Assembly (NCBI GenBank): GCA_965226245.1
Contig: CBDDCL010000015.1
Coordinates: 1,488,001-1,552,000 of the forward strand
DNA length: 64,000 nt
Direction: 5' to 3'
DNA from: CBDCYS01 sp965226245
Lineage (GTDB): Bacteria > Acidobacteriota > Terriglobia > Bryobacterales > UBA6623
Positions 32,529 to 40,805 of the stretch are shown in pieces (the first letter of the stretch is position 1; the number at the start of each line of letters is the position of its first letter). The position numbers were made by a program, and so were the translations under genes. Below the pieces are notes generated by a model. The model did not search any database. It was not told the origin of the DNA and saw only the letters and a program-made list of their open reading frames with translations.

Positions 32529-35372
32529 ATGATCGGCGAAACCATCTCGCACTACCAAGTCACCGGGGAGATCGGTGAAGGCGGCATGGGTGTCGTCTAC
32601 AAAGCCCAAGACACAAAACTCGAACGCACGGTCGCCTTGAAATTCCTGGCCGCGCACCTGCTCTCCGACGAAGAAGCCAAAAAACGCTTCATTCGCGAAG
32701 CCAAAGCCGCCGCCGCGCTGGACCATCCCAACATCTGCACCGTCCATGAAATTGATGAAGTCCGGGGCAAGACCTTCATCGCCATGGCCTACCTCGAAGG
32801 CCAGACGCTTGAACAGAAAATCGCCGAGTGCCCGCTGAAGTTCGACGACGCTCTCGATATTGCGGCACAGATCGCCAAGGGCCTCGCGGAAGCGCACGGC
32901 AAAGGCATCTACCACCGCGACATCAAGCCCTCGAACGCCATGCTGCTCGAAAAGGGGTCCAGCGGCCGTCTGGTCAAGATCATGGATTTCGGGCTGGCGC
33001 ACCTGACCGGCCAGTCCCAGCTCACCCTAAAGGACACCTCGCTCGGCACGCCCGCCTACATGTCCCCCGGCCAGGCCGAGGGCCGGCGCACCGACCACCG
33101 CACCGATATCTGGTCGCTGGGCGTGGTGCTTTACGAGATGATCGTCGGGCAGAGGCCGTTCCAGGGGGAGTACCAGCAAGCGATCATTTACTCGATTCTC
33201 CACGAAGACTACGAGCCGGTCACGGCGCTGCGGGCCGGTGTCCCGATGGAACTCGAGTGGATTGTCGGGAAGTGCCTGGAGAAAGACCCCGCCCGCCGCT
33301 ATCAAAATGCGGCCGAACTGGTGGTGGATCTGGAAAACCAGCGCGACAAGCTGAAGTCCGGAAAGTCGCGGCTCTCGCGGAGTGCGGCGGGGACAGTAGC
33401 GGCCGGCTCTCCAGCCGGTCCACGACAAGCTGAGAGCTTATCTCCACCTTTAGGGGCGCAACAAGTCGCGCTCGCCGAGACTGACTCAGAGGCCAGCGGC
33501 GGGGCACAGCACGCTGTGCCCCTACAGTCGAGCGGTGCGTTCCAAGGCCGAGCCGGCTTCAAACCCACCCGAGAGCGCCTAGCCTGGGCCGCCGCCGCGC
33601 TGTTCGCCATAGCCACCATCGCACTGGCCCTCGCCTACTTCAGCCAACCCGCCCCACGGCTAGAGACCACCCGCTTCGTCATCCACCCGCCTGAGGGAGT
33701 CCGCTTCGGAGAACGCGCTGCCGAGATTTCCCCGGACGGGCGGCACCTGGCTTTCGTCGGTGTTTCGGACACCGGCGAGCAACTGCTGTGGGTTCACTCT
33801 CTCGATTCGCTCGAGGCGCGGGCGCTGGCGGGAACGGAAGGCGCCGAGGTTCCCTTCTGGTCGCCCGACAACCGCTTCATTGGGTTTTTCGCCGAGGGCA
33901 AACTCAAGAAGATCAGTGTTGACGGAGGGCCCGCTCAGACCCTGTGTGCAGCAACGCAGGGCACCGGTGGAACCTGGGCGCAAGGTTCGAATGGGAGTGA
34001 TGGCCTCGTTGTCTTTGCGCCGACAGGTTCAGGCGCTCTCCTGCGCGTATCCGATGCCGGCGGCGAGGCAACTCCCGCCACGGTCCTCGACGAATCTGCC
34101 CAAGAGAATGCTCATCGGTGGCCGCATTTCCTGCCGGATGGCCGGCATTTCCTCTACTGGGGCGACAGGGCGGGCGCGGGGCAGGTCTACACCGGCAGTC
34201 TCGACCCCGACGCCAGCCGCGAGTCTGAATCGCTAACGAAGACCCCTCTGCTCCCGGATGACACGCCCGTCCGTTACGCACCCTCGTCGCCCGATCACCC
34301 TAACGGCCACTTACTGTTCGTGCGGGAAGACAGTCTGATGGCACAGGAGTTCGATGCGAACCGGCTGGAGCCAGCCGGCCAGCCCTTCCCCATCGCTGAG
34401 GGGATCTCTGCCGGCACGTTGAGGGTGGGGTTAAGCGACTTCTCGGTTTCACAAACCGGTGTCCTGGCCTACCGCACCGGAACGGGCTCAGCGTCACATC
34501 AACTTGTGTGGTTCGGCCGTGACGGGAAACGGCTCAGCTCGGTGGGCGAGCCGGGCGCGCATGCCGCCGTTTCTCTTTCTCTTGACAACACCAAAGCCGC
34601 TATTTCGCTCCTCGACTTCTCACGCGACATTTGGATTTACGATCTGACGCGCAACGTTGCATCAAGGTTTACGTTCGATCCGGCACCAGACCTGACTCAT
34701 ACCTGGTCGCCCGACGGCGAGCGTTTGGCGTTCAGTTCCTCACGAGGCGGCGCGTTCAACCTTTACGTGAAGCCCACGAGCGGCGCGGGCGAAGCGGAAC
34801 TTCTGCTCCAGACAAACAACACGAAGGGACCTCGAGACTGGTCCCGCGATGGACGCTTGATTCTCTTTGTGGAACAGAGTCCCGAAACAGGCTATGATTT
34901 GTGGGTTCTGCCGCTGGAGGGCGAAAGGAAACCGGTTCCGTATCTCCAAACAGAGTTCAACGAGGTGATGGGGCAGTTCTCGCCGGACGGCCGATGGGTG
35001 GCCTACGCCTCCAACGAGTCCGGCCGCGACGAGATCTACGTCCAACCCTATCCGGCGGATGGAGGCAAATGGATGGTTTCGACCGATGGAGGGAGACAGC
35101 CGCGCTGGCGGGCGGACGGCAAGGAGCTTTTCTATTTGACGGCCGACGACCGAGTGATGGCGGCGGAGATCGAGGCCGGCGAGACATTTCAGCCGGGAGT
35201 GCCGCATATGCTGTTCCGCGCCCCGGGCGTCAACCCTCTGTTGCCGCATAACTTCTATCACTACGACGTGTCCGATGACGGGCAGCGATTCCTGATCGAT
35301 GTAGCCGCCGAGGAATCCGAGCAGTCGCCGGTCACGATCGTGCTGAATTGGCAGGCGGAACTGGGGCGGTAG
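32529..35372 (+). CDS. Membrane Ser/Thr protein kinase with TolB-like propeller
   Basis: A 947-residue PknB-type kinase. Residues 8-280 form the kinase: GEGGMGVVY (P-loop), K38, HRDIKPSN (129-136), DFG (153-155). The usual SPEQ of the activation segment reads SPGQ, with Gly181 replacing the conserved APE-type Glu. A linker (285-350) is followed by one membrane helix (351-371) and a periplasmic WD40/PD40 propeller (PFWSPDNRFIGFFAEG, TWSPDGERLAFSS, GQFSPDGRWVAYASNESG). ATG 32529 is chosen because the upstream frame reads repeat DNA. The kinase would transmit a periplasmic signal inward. The linker coincides with translated palindromic repeats. Confidence 0.9.
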   Translation: MIGETISHYQVTGEIGEGGMGVVYKAQDTKLERTVALKFLAAHLLSDEEAKKRFIREAKAAAALDHPNICTVHEIDEVRGKTFIAMAYLEGQTLEQKIAECPLKFDDALDIAAQIAKGLAEAHGKGIYHRDIKPSNAMLLEKGSSGRLVKIMDFGLAHLTGQSQLTLKDTSLGTPAYMSPGQAEGRRTDHRTDIWSLGVVLYEMIVGQRPFQGEYQQAIIYSILHEDYEPVTALRAGVPMELEWIVGKCLEKDPARRYQNAAELVVDLENQRDKLKSGKSRLSRSAAGTVAAGSPAGPRQAESLSPPLGAQQVALAETDSEASGGAQHAVPLQSSGAFQGRAGFKPTRERLAWAAAALFAIATIALALAYFSQPAPRLETTRFVIHPPEGVRFGERAAEISPDGRHLAFVGVSDTGEQLLWVHSLDSLEARALAGTEGAEVPFWSPDNRFIGFFAEGKLKKISVDGGPAQTLCAATQGTGGTWAQGSNGSDGLVVFAPTGSGALLRVSDAGGEATPATVLDESAQENAHRWPHFLPDGRHFLYWGDRAGAGQVYTGSLDPDASRESESLTKTPLLPDDTPVRYAPSSPDHPNGHLLFVREDSLMAQEFDANRLEPAGQPFPIAEGISAGTLRVGLSDFSVSQTGVLAYRTGTGSASHQLVWFGRDGKRLSSVGEPGAHAAVSLSLDNTKAAISLLDFSRDIWIYDLTRNVASRFTFDPAPDLTHTWSPDGERLAFSSSRGGAFNLYVKPTSGAGEAELLLQTNNTKGPRDWSRDGRLILFVEQSPETGYDLWVLPLEGERKPVPYLQTEFNEVMGQFSPDGRWVAYASNESGRDEIYVQPYPADGGKWMVSTDGGRQPRWRADGKELFYLTADDRVMAAEIEAGETFQPGVPHMLFRAPGVNPLLPHNFYHYDVSDDGQRFLIDVAAEESEQSPVTIVLNWQAELGR
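33394..33530. repeat. Palindromic repeats inside the kinase coding region
   Basis: Within the juxtamembrane linker codons lie GGCCGGCTCTCCAGCCGGTC (33401-33420), a GACAAGCTGAGAGCTTATC motif, and GGGGCACAGC-AC-GCTGTGCCCC (33501-33522). The same kinds of hairpins are otherwise intergenic here (for example 36062-36083), so they seem to have inserted into the gene in frame. Confidence 0.7.
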
Positions 35373-35447
35373 GGCCGCCCCGGCGGCTGCCATCCGATTT
35401 TCGCTCGTCGAACCGCTTTATTTCCAACACCAGTGGACCGCTATTAA

Positions 35448-35635
35448 CCTAAAAACGGCAGTTGGTCGTCTTCGAACCGCCCCAACCTTGTGACGAGACG
35501 TCAGTTGGACCCGAGTGTCATCGGGGACCGGCGGGTGAAGATTGCAACTGCTCCGCAGTTGCAATATCAGCACATAAGATACGTTCTTTCAATATGTTAC
35601 AACGAATGCTAGAACGTCCAACTGCCGTTTTTAGG
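35448..35635. mobile_element. 188-bp MITE with perfect 18-bp inverted repeats
   Basis: Both ends are CCTAAAAACGGCAGTTGG in inverted orientation (35448-35465, 35618-35635), and ATTAA flanks both sides (35443-35447, 35636-35640). No coding capacity and no similarity to the full IS elements in this window. Confidence 0.8.
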
Positions 35636-35640
35636 ATTAA

Positions 35641-36216
35641 GGGTTGGTTACCCCGTTGTTGGCGGGGCTGGAGAGCCTACAAACACCACTTCTGCACGGG
35701 AAACAATGCAGCGCGCGTTGATTCTGCTGGGACGAGCGATGATCGCGCCGGCTCAAGGCAGGACAAGTACTTTGTGAAACTTTCACCACGGGCTGCTAGT
35801 CTTCCGGACGACGACCTGGTGACCCTTATGGCGAACCTCAATGTAGGGTTCAAAGGCTGCCATCCCGGCCGAAAAGCGATAAACCTAAGCCGCCCGCCCT
35901 CAAGCACCCCCAACGGTGTGCCATATGGCAAGATCTTGCGGGGCTTCTCCCTCGAGGGGTTTCGGACCCAGGGTTCCGCTTCGCTCCACCCATGGGCTAC
36001 GATCCGGCGCCGCTTCGCGGCTCAAAAGGCTCTAAGTGAACAGCATTGAGGCTAGCCGGTCAGGGACAAGCTGAGAGCTTGTCGCTACCTCTACGCTTTA
36101 CGCGAGCGATCAGAACTTCGGCGGCGCTCGATTCGATGCCGGTGCACGGGCGCGAAGATTCCGGTACGAAAACCGGCTCGCTAATCGGTTACCGCGAGCA
36201 CCCGGCGTGGTGCACT
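35641..36216. other. Non-coding region with MITE fragment and hairpins
   Basis: About 575 bp without a recognisable gene. 35963-36048 matches the right part of the CAATACTG MITE at 39140-39256 and ends CTAAGTGAACAGCATTG. 36062-36083 is the hairpin GGGACAAGCTGAGAGCTTGTC. A long plus-strand frame (35462-36049) spans the MITE and is not protein-like. Confidence 0.55.
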
Positions 36217-36241
36217 CGGGTGTGCGACATGAAAGTGGAGC

Positions 36242-37546
36242 TCAAGCCGCTCGGGCCTCCCAATAGTCCTCGAAGCGGCCGTTGTGGTGGCAGCAACGAA
36301 GGGCCAGAATCGCGTTGGCTCCGCGGACGGTCCAGAACATGCCCGACCGTTTCAGGCGAGAGCCGATGACACTCTTGCAGCCGGCCTCGATCACTCCCGA
36401 GCCGACAAACAGATGCTGGCGCCGAAACTCTGGGTAGCGCATCCGCTTGGCATTCTTTTCAAAGTATTTGGCTTCGTCGCGGAACTCTTCCGCGAGTTGG
36501 GGACTCGAGCATTCGACCGACCGCAGCGAGCACACTAACTCTTCCATCCGCCCCTGGTCGAGGTGGTCCTGATGGATCGTGATCCAACACCGTTGCTGGG
36601 CCTTGTCGTGGGGATGAAGCTGGCGTGCCAGGTCCCACAAGTGCTGGCGGGCGTGATAGAGGTCGACGATCTGAATGGCGCCGGGAAACTGCTGCTGGGC
36701 AATGTTCCAGATCCATTCGGCGCCATCTCCCAGCACGACCTTCTTGCGTGCCCGGCTCCAGCCCCGCTTCCAAGCCTCCACATACATGCGTTTGCCAAAC
36801 TCGTCGGCGGTCTCAATGGCGCCGCTGTAGCTGGTCGAGTCCGGATCGCGGATGGGGTAGCCCTCTTCGTCCCACTTCGTTTGAGTGAACACGCAGCCCA
36901 ACTTAGCTTCGCGGGTGTGGGCCGCCTCTCCCTTCCTTTTGCCCGCTCGGCCCACCGTCTCTTTGCGCACCACCGGAATTCCGGTCCCATCCATTTCGAT
37001 GTACAGGATCGGAACGGGTTCCCCCACCACCAGCGGCAGCTCCAACTGCATCGCCCGCTGGATCTCGCTCTGCTCCCGCGCCGCGATATCCTCTCCAATC
37101 CCCTCCGCCGTCCGCTCCACCGCCTTGGCGGTCACTTCCAGACCCGCCAGCAGTTCCAGCTGCCGGCGCCCGTGATCGAAGGGAGCCTCCTGGCCCACCA
37201 TCGCCTGCATACGGCGTACCCCAGGAGAGCATTCCGTTTGGGCGATGTCGAGTTCAGCGTCGGCCGGAAATTGGCCGCTGTGACAGTGCCCGCACAGGTA
37301 GTAGGGGCGCGATATATGCACCCTGCCCAGGGCGGTGAGAACCGACTTGGAGCGCAGTTCCCGGTAGTGAGCTTGGTGGCCGCAACAACAGGGAAGGCTC
37401 CGCTGGCCGGCCGCTGGGGCTGCCCATTGCAGCAGTTCGGAGAGGGCGGCGGCGCCAGCTTGGTGCATCGCCGAGCGCACCGCCATCTCGACGGCTTCCA
37501 GATCCCAGTGGCCTGTCTTGCGCCGCCCGCTGAACAGCACGCGCAA
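36242..37546 (-). CDS. ISKra4-family transposase, main ORF
   Basis: A 434-residue transposase. It has a zinc-finger-like part (CCCGHQ and YYLCGHCHSGQFPAD), a DDE-type core (LYIEMDGTGIPV, VVLGDGAEWIWNI, IVDLYHARQHLWDL) and the ending GSGVIEAGCKSVIGSRLKRSGM typical of ISKra4. The frame is open upstream of ATG 37546 as far as an A8 run (37592-37599), reading KTAAAIQQEVARELDQLL. This suggests the functional enzyme is a fusion with the upstream ORF produced by -1 frameshifting. Confidence 0.88.
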   Translation of the reverse strand: MRVLFSGRRKTGHWDLEAVEMAVRSAMHQAGAAALSELLQWAAPAAGQRSLPCCCGHQAHYRELRSKSVLTALGRVHISRPYYLCGHCHSGQFPADAELDIAQTECSPGVRRMQAMVGQEAPFDHGRRQLELLAGLEVTAKAVERTAEGIGEDIAAREQSEIQRAMQLELPLVVGEPVPILYIEMDGTGIPVVRKETVGRAGKRKGEAAHTREAKLGCVFTQTKWDEEGYPIRDPDSTSYSGAIETADEFGKRMYVEAWKRGWSRARKKVVLGDGAEWIWNIAQQQFPGAIQIVDLYHARQHLWDLARQLHPHDKAQQRCWITIHQDHLDQGRMEELVCSLRSVECSSPQLAEEFRDEAKYFEKNAKRMRYPEFRRQHLFVGSGVIEAGCKSVIGSRLKRSGMFWTVRGANAILALRCCHHNGRFEDYWEARAA

Positions 37547-37554
37547 TAGCTGGT

Positions 37555-37956
37555 CTAGTTCGCGCGCGACCTCTTGCTGGATGGCGGCGGCCGTTTTTTT
37601 TCCTGGGGGGTCTGCGCCTCAAGCTGCAGCGGCCGCTGTTTGCAGATGCGGGTATTGAGCTCCACGAACTCGCGGCTCAGTTGCTGGAACTTGCGGAACT
37701 CGGCCACTTCGCGCTCGGCTTTGCCCAGCGCGGCCGGAGTCGGCAGCGACTCGGTGACGGTCTTACGACCGGCCTTATAGGTGAGGCGGGTATGGGGACC
37801 GTGCCCCGGTTGACCGGGGCGATGGCAGCGGCAGCTTGGTTTGCCGCAACGCCCCGAGGTGCTGGTGATCGAACCGGGGCGCAGATCGCCCAGCTCGCCG
37901 ATCTGGCGGACGATGTCGGTACGCTGTTGCTGCAGTTGCTCGAGGGAATCAGGCAT
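37555..37956 (-). CDS. ISKra4 upstream ORF (DUF6788-like)
   Basis: A 133-residue protein that precedes the transposase on the same strand. It has SLEQLQQQRTDIVRQIGELG (coiled-coil-like), GRCGKPSCRCH (a Cys cluster), and GHGPHTRLTYKAGRKTVTESL, the pattern of the DUF6788 proteins found next to ISKra4 transposases. A -1 slip at GAAAAAAAAC would extend it into the main ORF. The unshifted version ends RSRAN. A ribosome-binding site (GGAGGT) precedes ATG 37956. Confidence 0.8.
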   Translation of the reverse strand: MPDSLEQLQQQRTDIVRQIGELGDLRPGSITSTSGRCGKPSCRCHRPGQPGHGPHTRLTYKAGRKTVTESLPTPAALGKAEREVAEFRKFQQLSREFVELNTRICKQRPLQLEAQTPQEKKRPPPSSKRSRAN

Positions 37957-38183
37957 GGAAGTGACCTCCTGTTCCTAGCGTAATACATACGCAAGGATAT
38001 TGGCCACAATAAAGAGCCTGCTGAAATACTCACTTCTATGTCGCGCACCCGGTGCACTCCCGTGGCTTGCCGTGTCGGGCCTCTGGCCGAGCCCTCTGGC
38101 CCGGCAGATCAGTGCGGAAATGGTCACCAGGTCTTTCGGAGGACGGCAGGCGTAGAATGGTGGATGGCCGCCGTGCCCGCGTC

Positions 38184-38435
38184 ATGAAAAAACGTCCTCC
38201 CGTGCAGCTCAGCTTACCCGCGCCCAAGATGACCGCTGCACGGCGCCGGGCGTGGGTCCGGGATCGTCTCGCGGGGTTTGAATACCGGCAGGCGGTGCGC
38301 GTGTTGAAACGGAAAGAAACCGCGAAAAGGCGGGCGGCCGCCAAGAATAGCCGGCCCGCCAGCGAGAACGTACTGGTTGATCCATCACCGGAACAATTGT
38401 CTATTCCACGCAAGTTGTACCGCCGGGTCAATTAA
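38184..38435 (+). CDS. Small basic protein of unknown function
   Basis: An 83-residue frame starting MKKRPPVQLSLPAPK and very rich in Arg and Lys (RRRAWVRDRLAGFEYRQ, KRKETAKRRAAAK). No domain is recognised. The composition is unlike the antisense frames of the region, but no strong ribosome-binding site is seen. It could be a real nucleic-acid-binding protein or chance. Confidence 0.3.
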   Translation: MKKRPPVQLSLPAPKMTAARRRAWVRDRLAGFEYRQAVRVLKRKETAKRRAAAKNSRPASENVLVDPSPEQLSIPRKLYRRVN

Positions 38436-38547
38436 CCGCGGCGCACATCGAGCCGCACCGGCGCTCGCCTGATGCACTTCTTGAGACTCTTGCGGACGAC
38501 ATTCTTGAAGCATCGAGAGGCGCGGGGTCTGTCCAAGCCACGGACCG

Positions 38548-38853
38548 CTAGGCTTTTCGCAACACTTTGAGGGTCATGCCCTCCACGATGCTCTTGGCGC
38601 TTTCGCGAAAACGAACCATGTGGGGCGCCGTCGAGTGTGCTTGCAGGGCTTCGACACTTTGCCACTTTTCGACGACTGTCACGATCTGGGCGTTCATCTC
38701 CTGGGGGGACATTCCAGCATCTGTGTCAATCGCTGGATAGTAGTCGATACACCCCTCCTCGGCCAGCACGGCGGGGACGTTGGTCTTGAATTTCTCGATG
38801 AACTCGTCTACGTGCCCGTCCTTGATTCGGATCGAGGCAATCACGTCGATCAT
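38548..38853 (-). CDS. Antibiotic-biosynthesis-monooxygenase-fold protein (YgiN-like)
   Basis: A 101-residue dimeric alpha-beta barrel protein of the ABM/YgiN type. MIDVIASIRIKDGHVDEFIE and LAEEGCIDYYPAIDTDA match the family's two strands, and IVTVVEKWQSVEALQAHSTAPHM matches the conserved W-x-LxxHxxxPH pattern. Members act as quinol monooxygenases without cofactor. ATG 38853 is preferred over 38886. It stands alone between mobile elements. Confidence 0.85.
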   Translation of the reverse strand: MIDVIASIRIKDGHVDEFIEKFKTNVPAVLAEEGCIDYYPAIDTDAGMSPQEMNAQIVTVVEKWQSVEALQAHSTAPHMVRFRESAKSIVEGMTLKVLRKA

Positions 38854-38984
38854 GGCTGTTCCTTTCTCGCTCGGTCTGCGGTACAAGCCTGCATCGGGGA
38901 GAGCCGATCATTATAGGTCACCGCACTAGGACACCGCACAGGGAGAAGCCCCTATGTCGCTGCCAAGTGATAGTGTCCTAACCC

Positions 38985-39256
38985 CAATACTGGTTACTTA
39001 GCAGTCCGCGGACGTTTTTTGCTGCGTGGCGCGTGGTCTTGTTACGGGCATCGTTGAACACCCGGCGCACATCGCTCTCCGCGGAGACGAATGGGGCGGT
39101 TCGCTCCTACGCCCCGTCCGGGGCTTACCCTTGACAGTCTTCGCACCCAGGGTTCCGCTTCGCTCCACCCGTGGGCTACGATCCTACGCCGCTTCGCGGC
39201 TCAACGGCTCTGGGCTGGAAGGCTCTAAGCTCAAAGTCTCTAAGTCGACAGTATTG
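38985..39256. mobile_element. MITE, CAATACTG family, copy 2
   Basis: 272 bp with terminal repeats CAATACTGGTTACTTAG and the complement CTAAGTCGACAGTATTG. The left duplication is GTCCTAACCC (38975-38984); the identical right copy is at 40793-40802, pushed away by an IS3 element inserted at its first three bases. The interior differs from copy 1 and contains hairpin repeats. Confidence 0.75.
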
Positions 39257-39516
39257 GTCTGGGCTTGCCCCCTGGGGTGAGACAAATAGTTTAGACACAG
39301 TTGACCGTTCGCTGGTTTTTGCTGGCCAGCGGCGGCCCTTTGCTTCATAATAGCTCCCGGTTGGTGAAGCGGAGGCGGGCTCTGCGGGAGCGCAACCCGC
39401 CAAGGAATAACCAACTGGAAACTCATCGAGACGATGGGCCGGGGCGTGAAGCCGTCCGCTTCGCGCCCCACTCCTGCACAAACCCAGTCCATCGGATCGA
39501 AAGATTTCCCCATGCC

Positions 39517-40467
39517 TCAGAAAACTCCTTCCGCCACTGCCGCCGAATCCGCTGGCGGCGCTCCCAGCTTCTGCTCGAACTCCGCCGGCGGACAATAGCC
39601 CAGCGCTGAATGCAAGCGCTTCTCGTTGTACACCTTCTCGAGAAAGCGTCCGATCGATGCGCGCGCTTCGGCCAGGTCGCGGTACTCCGAGCGGTAGACC
39701 TCCTCGTACTTCAGCGTCTTCATGAAAGACTCCGCTTTGGCGTTGTCGTAGGGGTTGGCTTTGCGGCTCATGCTGATGGTGATTTCGTGCTGCTTCAATA
39801 AGTCGACGTAGCCGTTGGCGGCATACTGCACGCCGCGGTCGGAGTGATGCGCCAGCCCGGCACCCGGCCGCCGCTGATTGAGTGCCATCCGTAACGCGGC
39901 GATCGTCAGCTTCCCTTCCAGCGTGTCCTCCAGCGCCCAGCCGACCACCCGCCGCGAGTAAGCATCTAGAATCACCGCCAGGTAAACGAACTCCCAGGCC
40001 AGCCGGATATAGGTGATATCAGCCACCCAGAGCTGGTCCAAACCGCTCAGGACGATCTCACGGGCCAGATTGGGATAGACGGTCAGGCCGTGACGCGAGT
40101 CGGTGGTCAGCACGAATTTCCGCCGCCGCAAACACAGCAGGTTGTCCTCCCGCAGAATGCGCTGCACCTTCTTGGGATTGATGACCCAGCCGCGGCGCCG
40201 CAACTCGGCGGTGATGCGTGGCCGCCCGTAGCTGGAGAACTCCAGCGCGATGCGCTGGATGGTGTCACGCAGTTCCAGGTCCGCATCGGGCCCCTGCTTC
40301 TCAGGCTGCCAGCGGTAGAAGCTGGCGCACGGCAGCTCCGCCAGCTGACACATCCGCTGGACGCTCATCGGCGGCGGCTCCTGGACTTGTTGCCGGATCT
40401 GGTGGCCGACAGCGGTTTTCCAGTCGAGGCCTGCAGCTTCCGCTGTTGTTCGATGCGCTGCAAGCAC
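39517..40467 (-). CDS. IS3-family transposase OrfB (integrase core)
   Basis: A 316-residue OrfB. An N-terminal helix-turn-helix-like part (RMCQLAELPCASFYRW, YGRPRITAELRRRGW) is followed by the DDE integrase core: WVADITYI, HHSDRGVQYA and the Glu in NPYDNAKAESFMKTLKYEEVY. It overlaps OrfA by about 100 bp in the -1 frame. A T TTT TTA slippery run near 40475 would fuse the two (DFFKAVLAAHRTT). Confidence 0.93.
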   Translation of the reverse strand: MLAAHRTTAEAAGLDWKTAVGHQIRQQVQEPPPMSVQRMCQLAELPCASFYRWQPEKQGPDADLELRDTIQRIALEFSSYGRPRITAELRRRGWVINPKKVQRILREDNLLCLRRRKFVLTTDSRHGLTVYPNLAREIVLSGLDQLWVADITYIRLAWEFVYLAVILDAYSRRVVGWALEDTLEGKLTIAALRMALNQRRPGAGLAHHSDRGVQYAANGYVDLLKQHEITISMSRKANPYDNAKAESFMKTLKYEEVYRSEYRDLAEARASIGRFLEKVYNEKRLHSALGYCPPAEFEQKLGAPPADSAAVAEGVF

Positions 40468-40727
40468 CGCTTTAAAAAATCGATCTCCATGGCCTGGCGG
40501 CCGACCTTGCGCTCCAGCTCCGCCGTGCGCGTTTCTTCCCAGCGGCGTTTGCCTTCACCGGGGAAGGCGTTGCCGGGACCTTGGCGAAACTCTCGCCGCC
40601 AGCGCTGCAGCAGGTTGGGATTGATCTCAAAAGCGCGGCTTACTTGAGCTGCCGAGGCGCCTTGCTGCAGCCGTTCCACCGCCGACAACTTGAATTCTTG
40701 CGTGAATTTCCGTCGAGACAAACTCAT
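40365..40727 (-). CDS. IS3-family OrfA (HTH protein)
   Basis: A 120-residue OrfA with the transposase helix-turn-helix SRRKFTQEFKLSAVERLQQG and the leucine-zipper-like RTAELERKVGRQAMEIDFLK. It binds IS ends and heterodimerises with OrfAB. The second Met (ATG 40727) is chosen. After the slip site, the unshifted product ends KSRSRRR. Confidence 0.9.
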   Translation of the reverse strand: MSLSRRKFTQEFKLSAVERLQQGASAAQVSRAFEINPNLLQRWRREFRQGPGNAFPGEGKRRWEETRTAELERKVGRQAMEIDFLKRCLQRIEQQRKLQASTGKPLSATRSGNKSRSRRR

Positions 40728-40805
40728 CACTCATCCTCCGTTCACTGGATTTTGAGTCTAAACTGGTTGTCTCACTTTTGGGGGCAAGTCCAGTCCTAAC
40801 CCGGA

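Larger units (their letters stand above)
36217..38051 (-). mobile_element. ISKra4-family insertion sequence
   Basis: About 1,835 bp. The ends CGGGTGTGCGACAT (36217) and the complement CGGGTGCGCGACAT (38051) form imperfect inverted repeats continuing into AAGTG-type sequence. GTGCACT flanks both sides (36210-36216, 38052-38058). It carries two overlapping reading frames joined by an A8 frameshift site. Confidence 0.82.
39260..40792 (-). mobile_element. IS3-family insertion sequence
   Basis: About 1.53 kb, beginning TGGGCTTGCCCCC and ending GGGGGCAAGTCCA, with further inverted similarity (TGAGACAA ... GTTTAGAC) inside both ends. GTC flanks both sides (39257-39259, 40793-40795), the 3-bp duplication typical of IS3. 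It is inserted in the right target duplication of the CAATACTG MITE. Confidence 0.88.

Noticed and set aside
35462..36049. 195-codon plus-strand frame
   Set aside because: It spans a MITE and repeat fragments; composition is not protein-like.
36563..37549. 328-codon plus-strand frame
   Set aside because: Antisense of the ISKra4 transposase.
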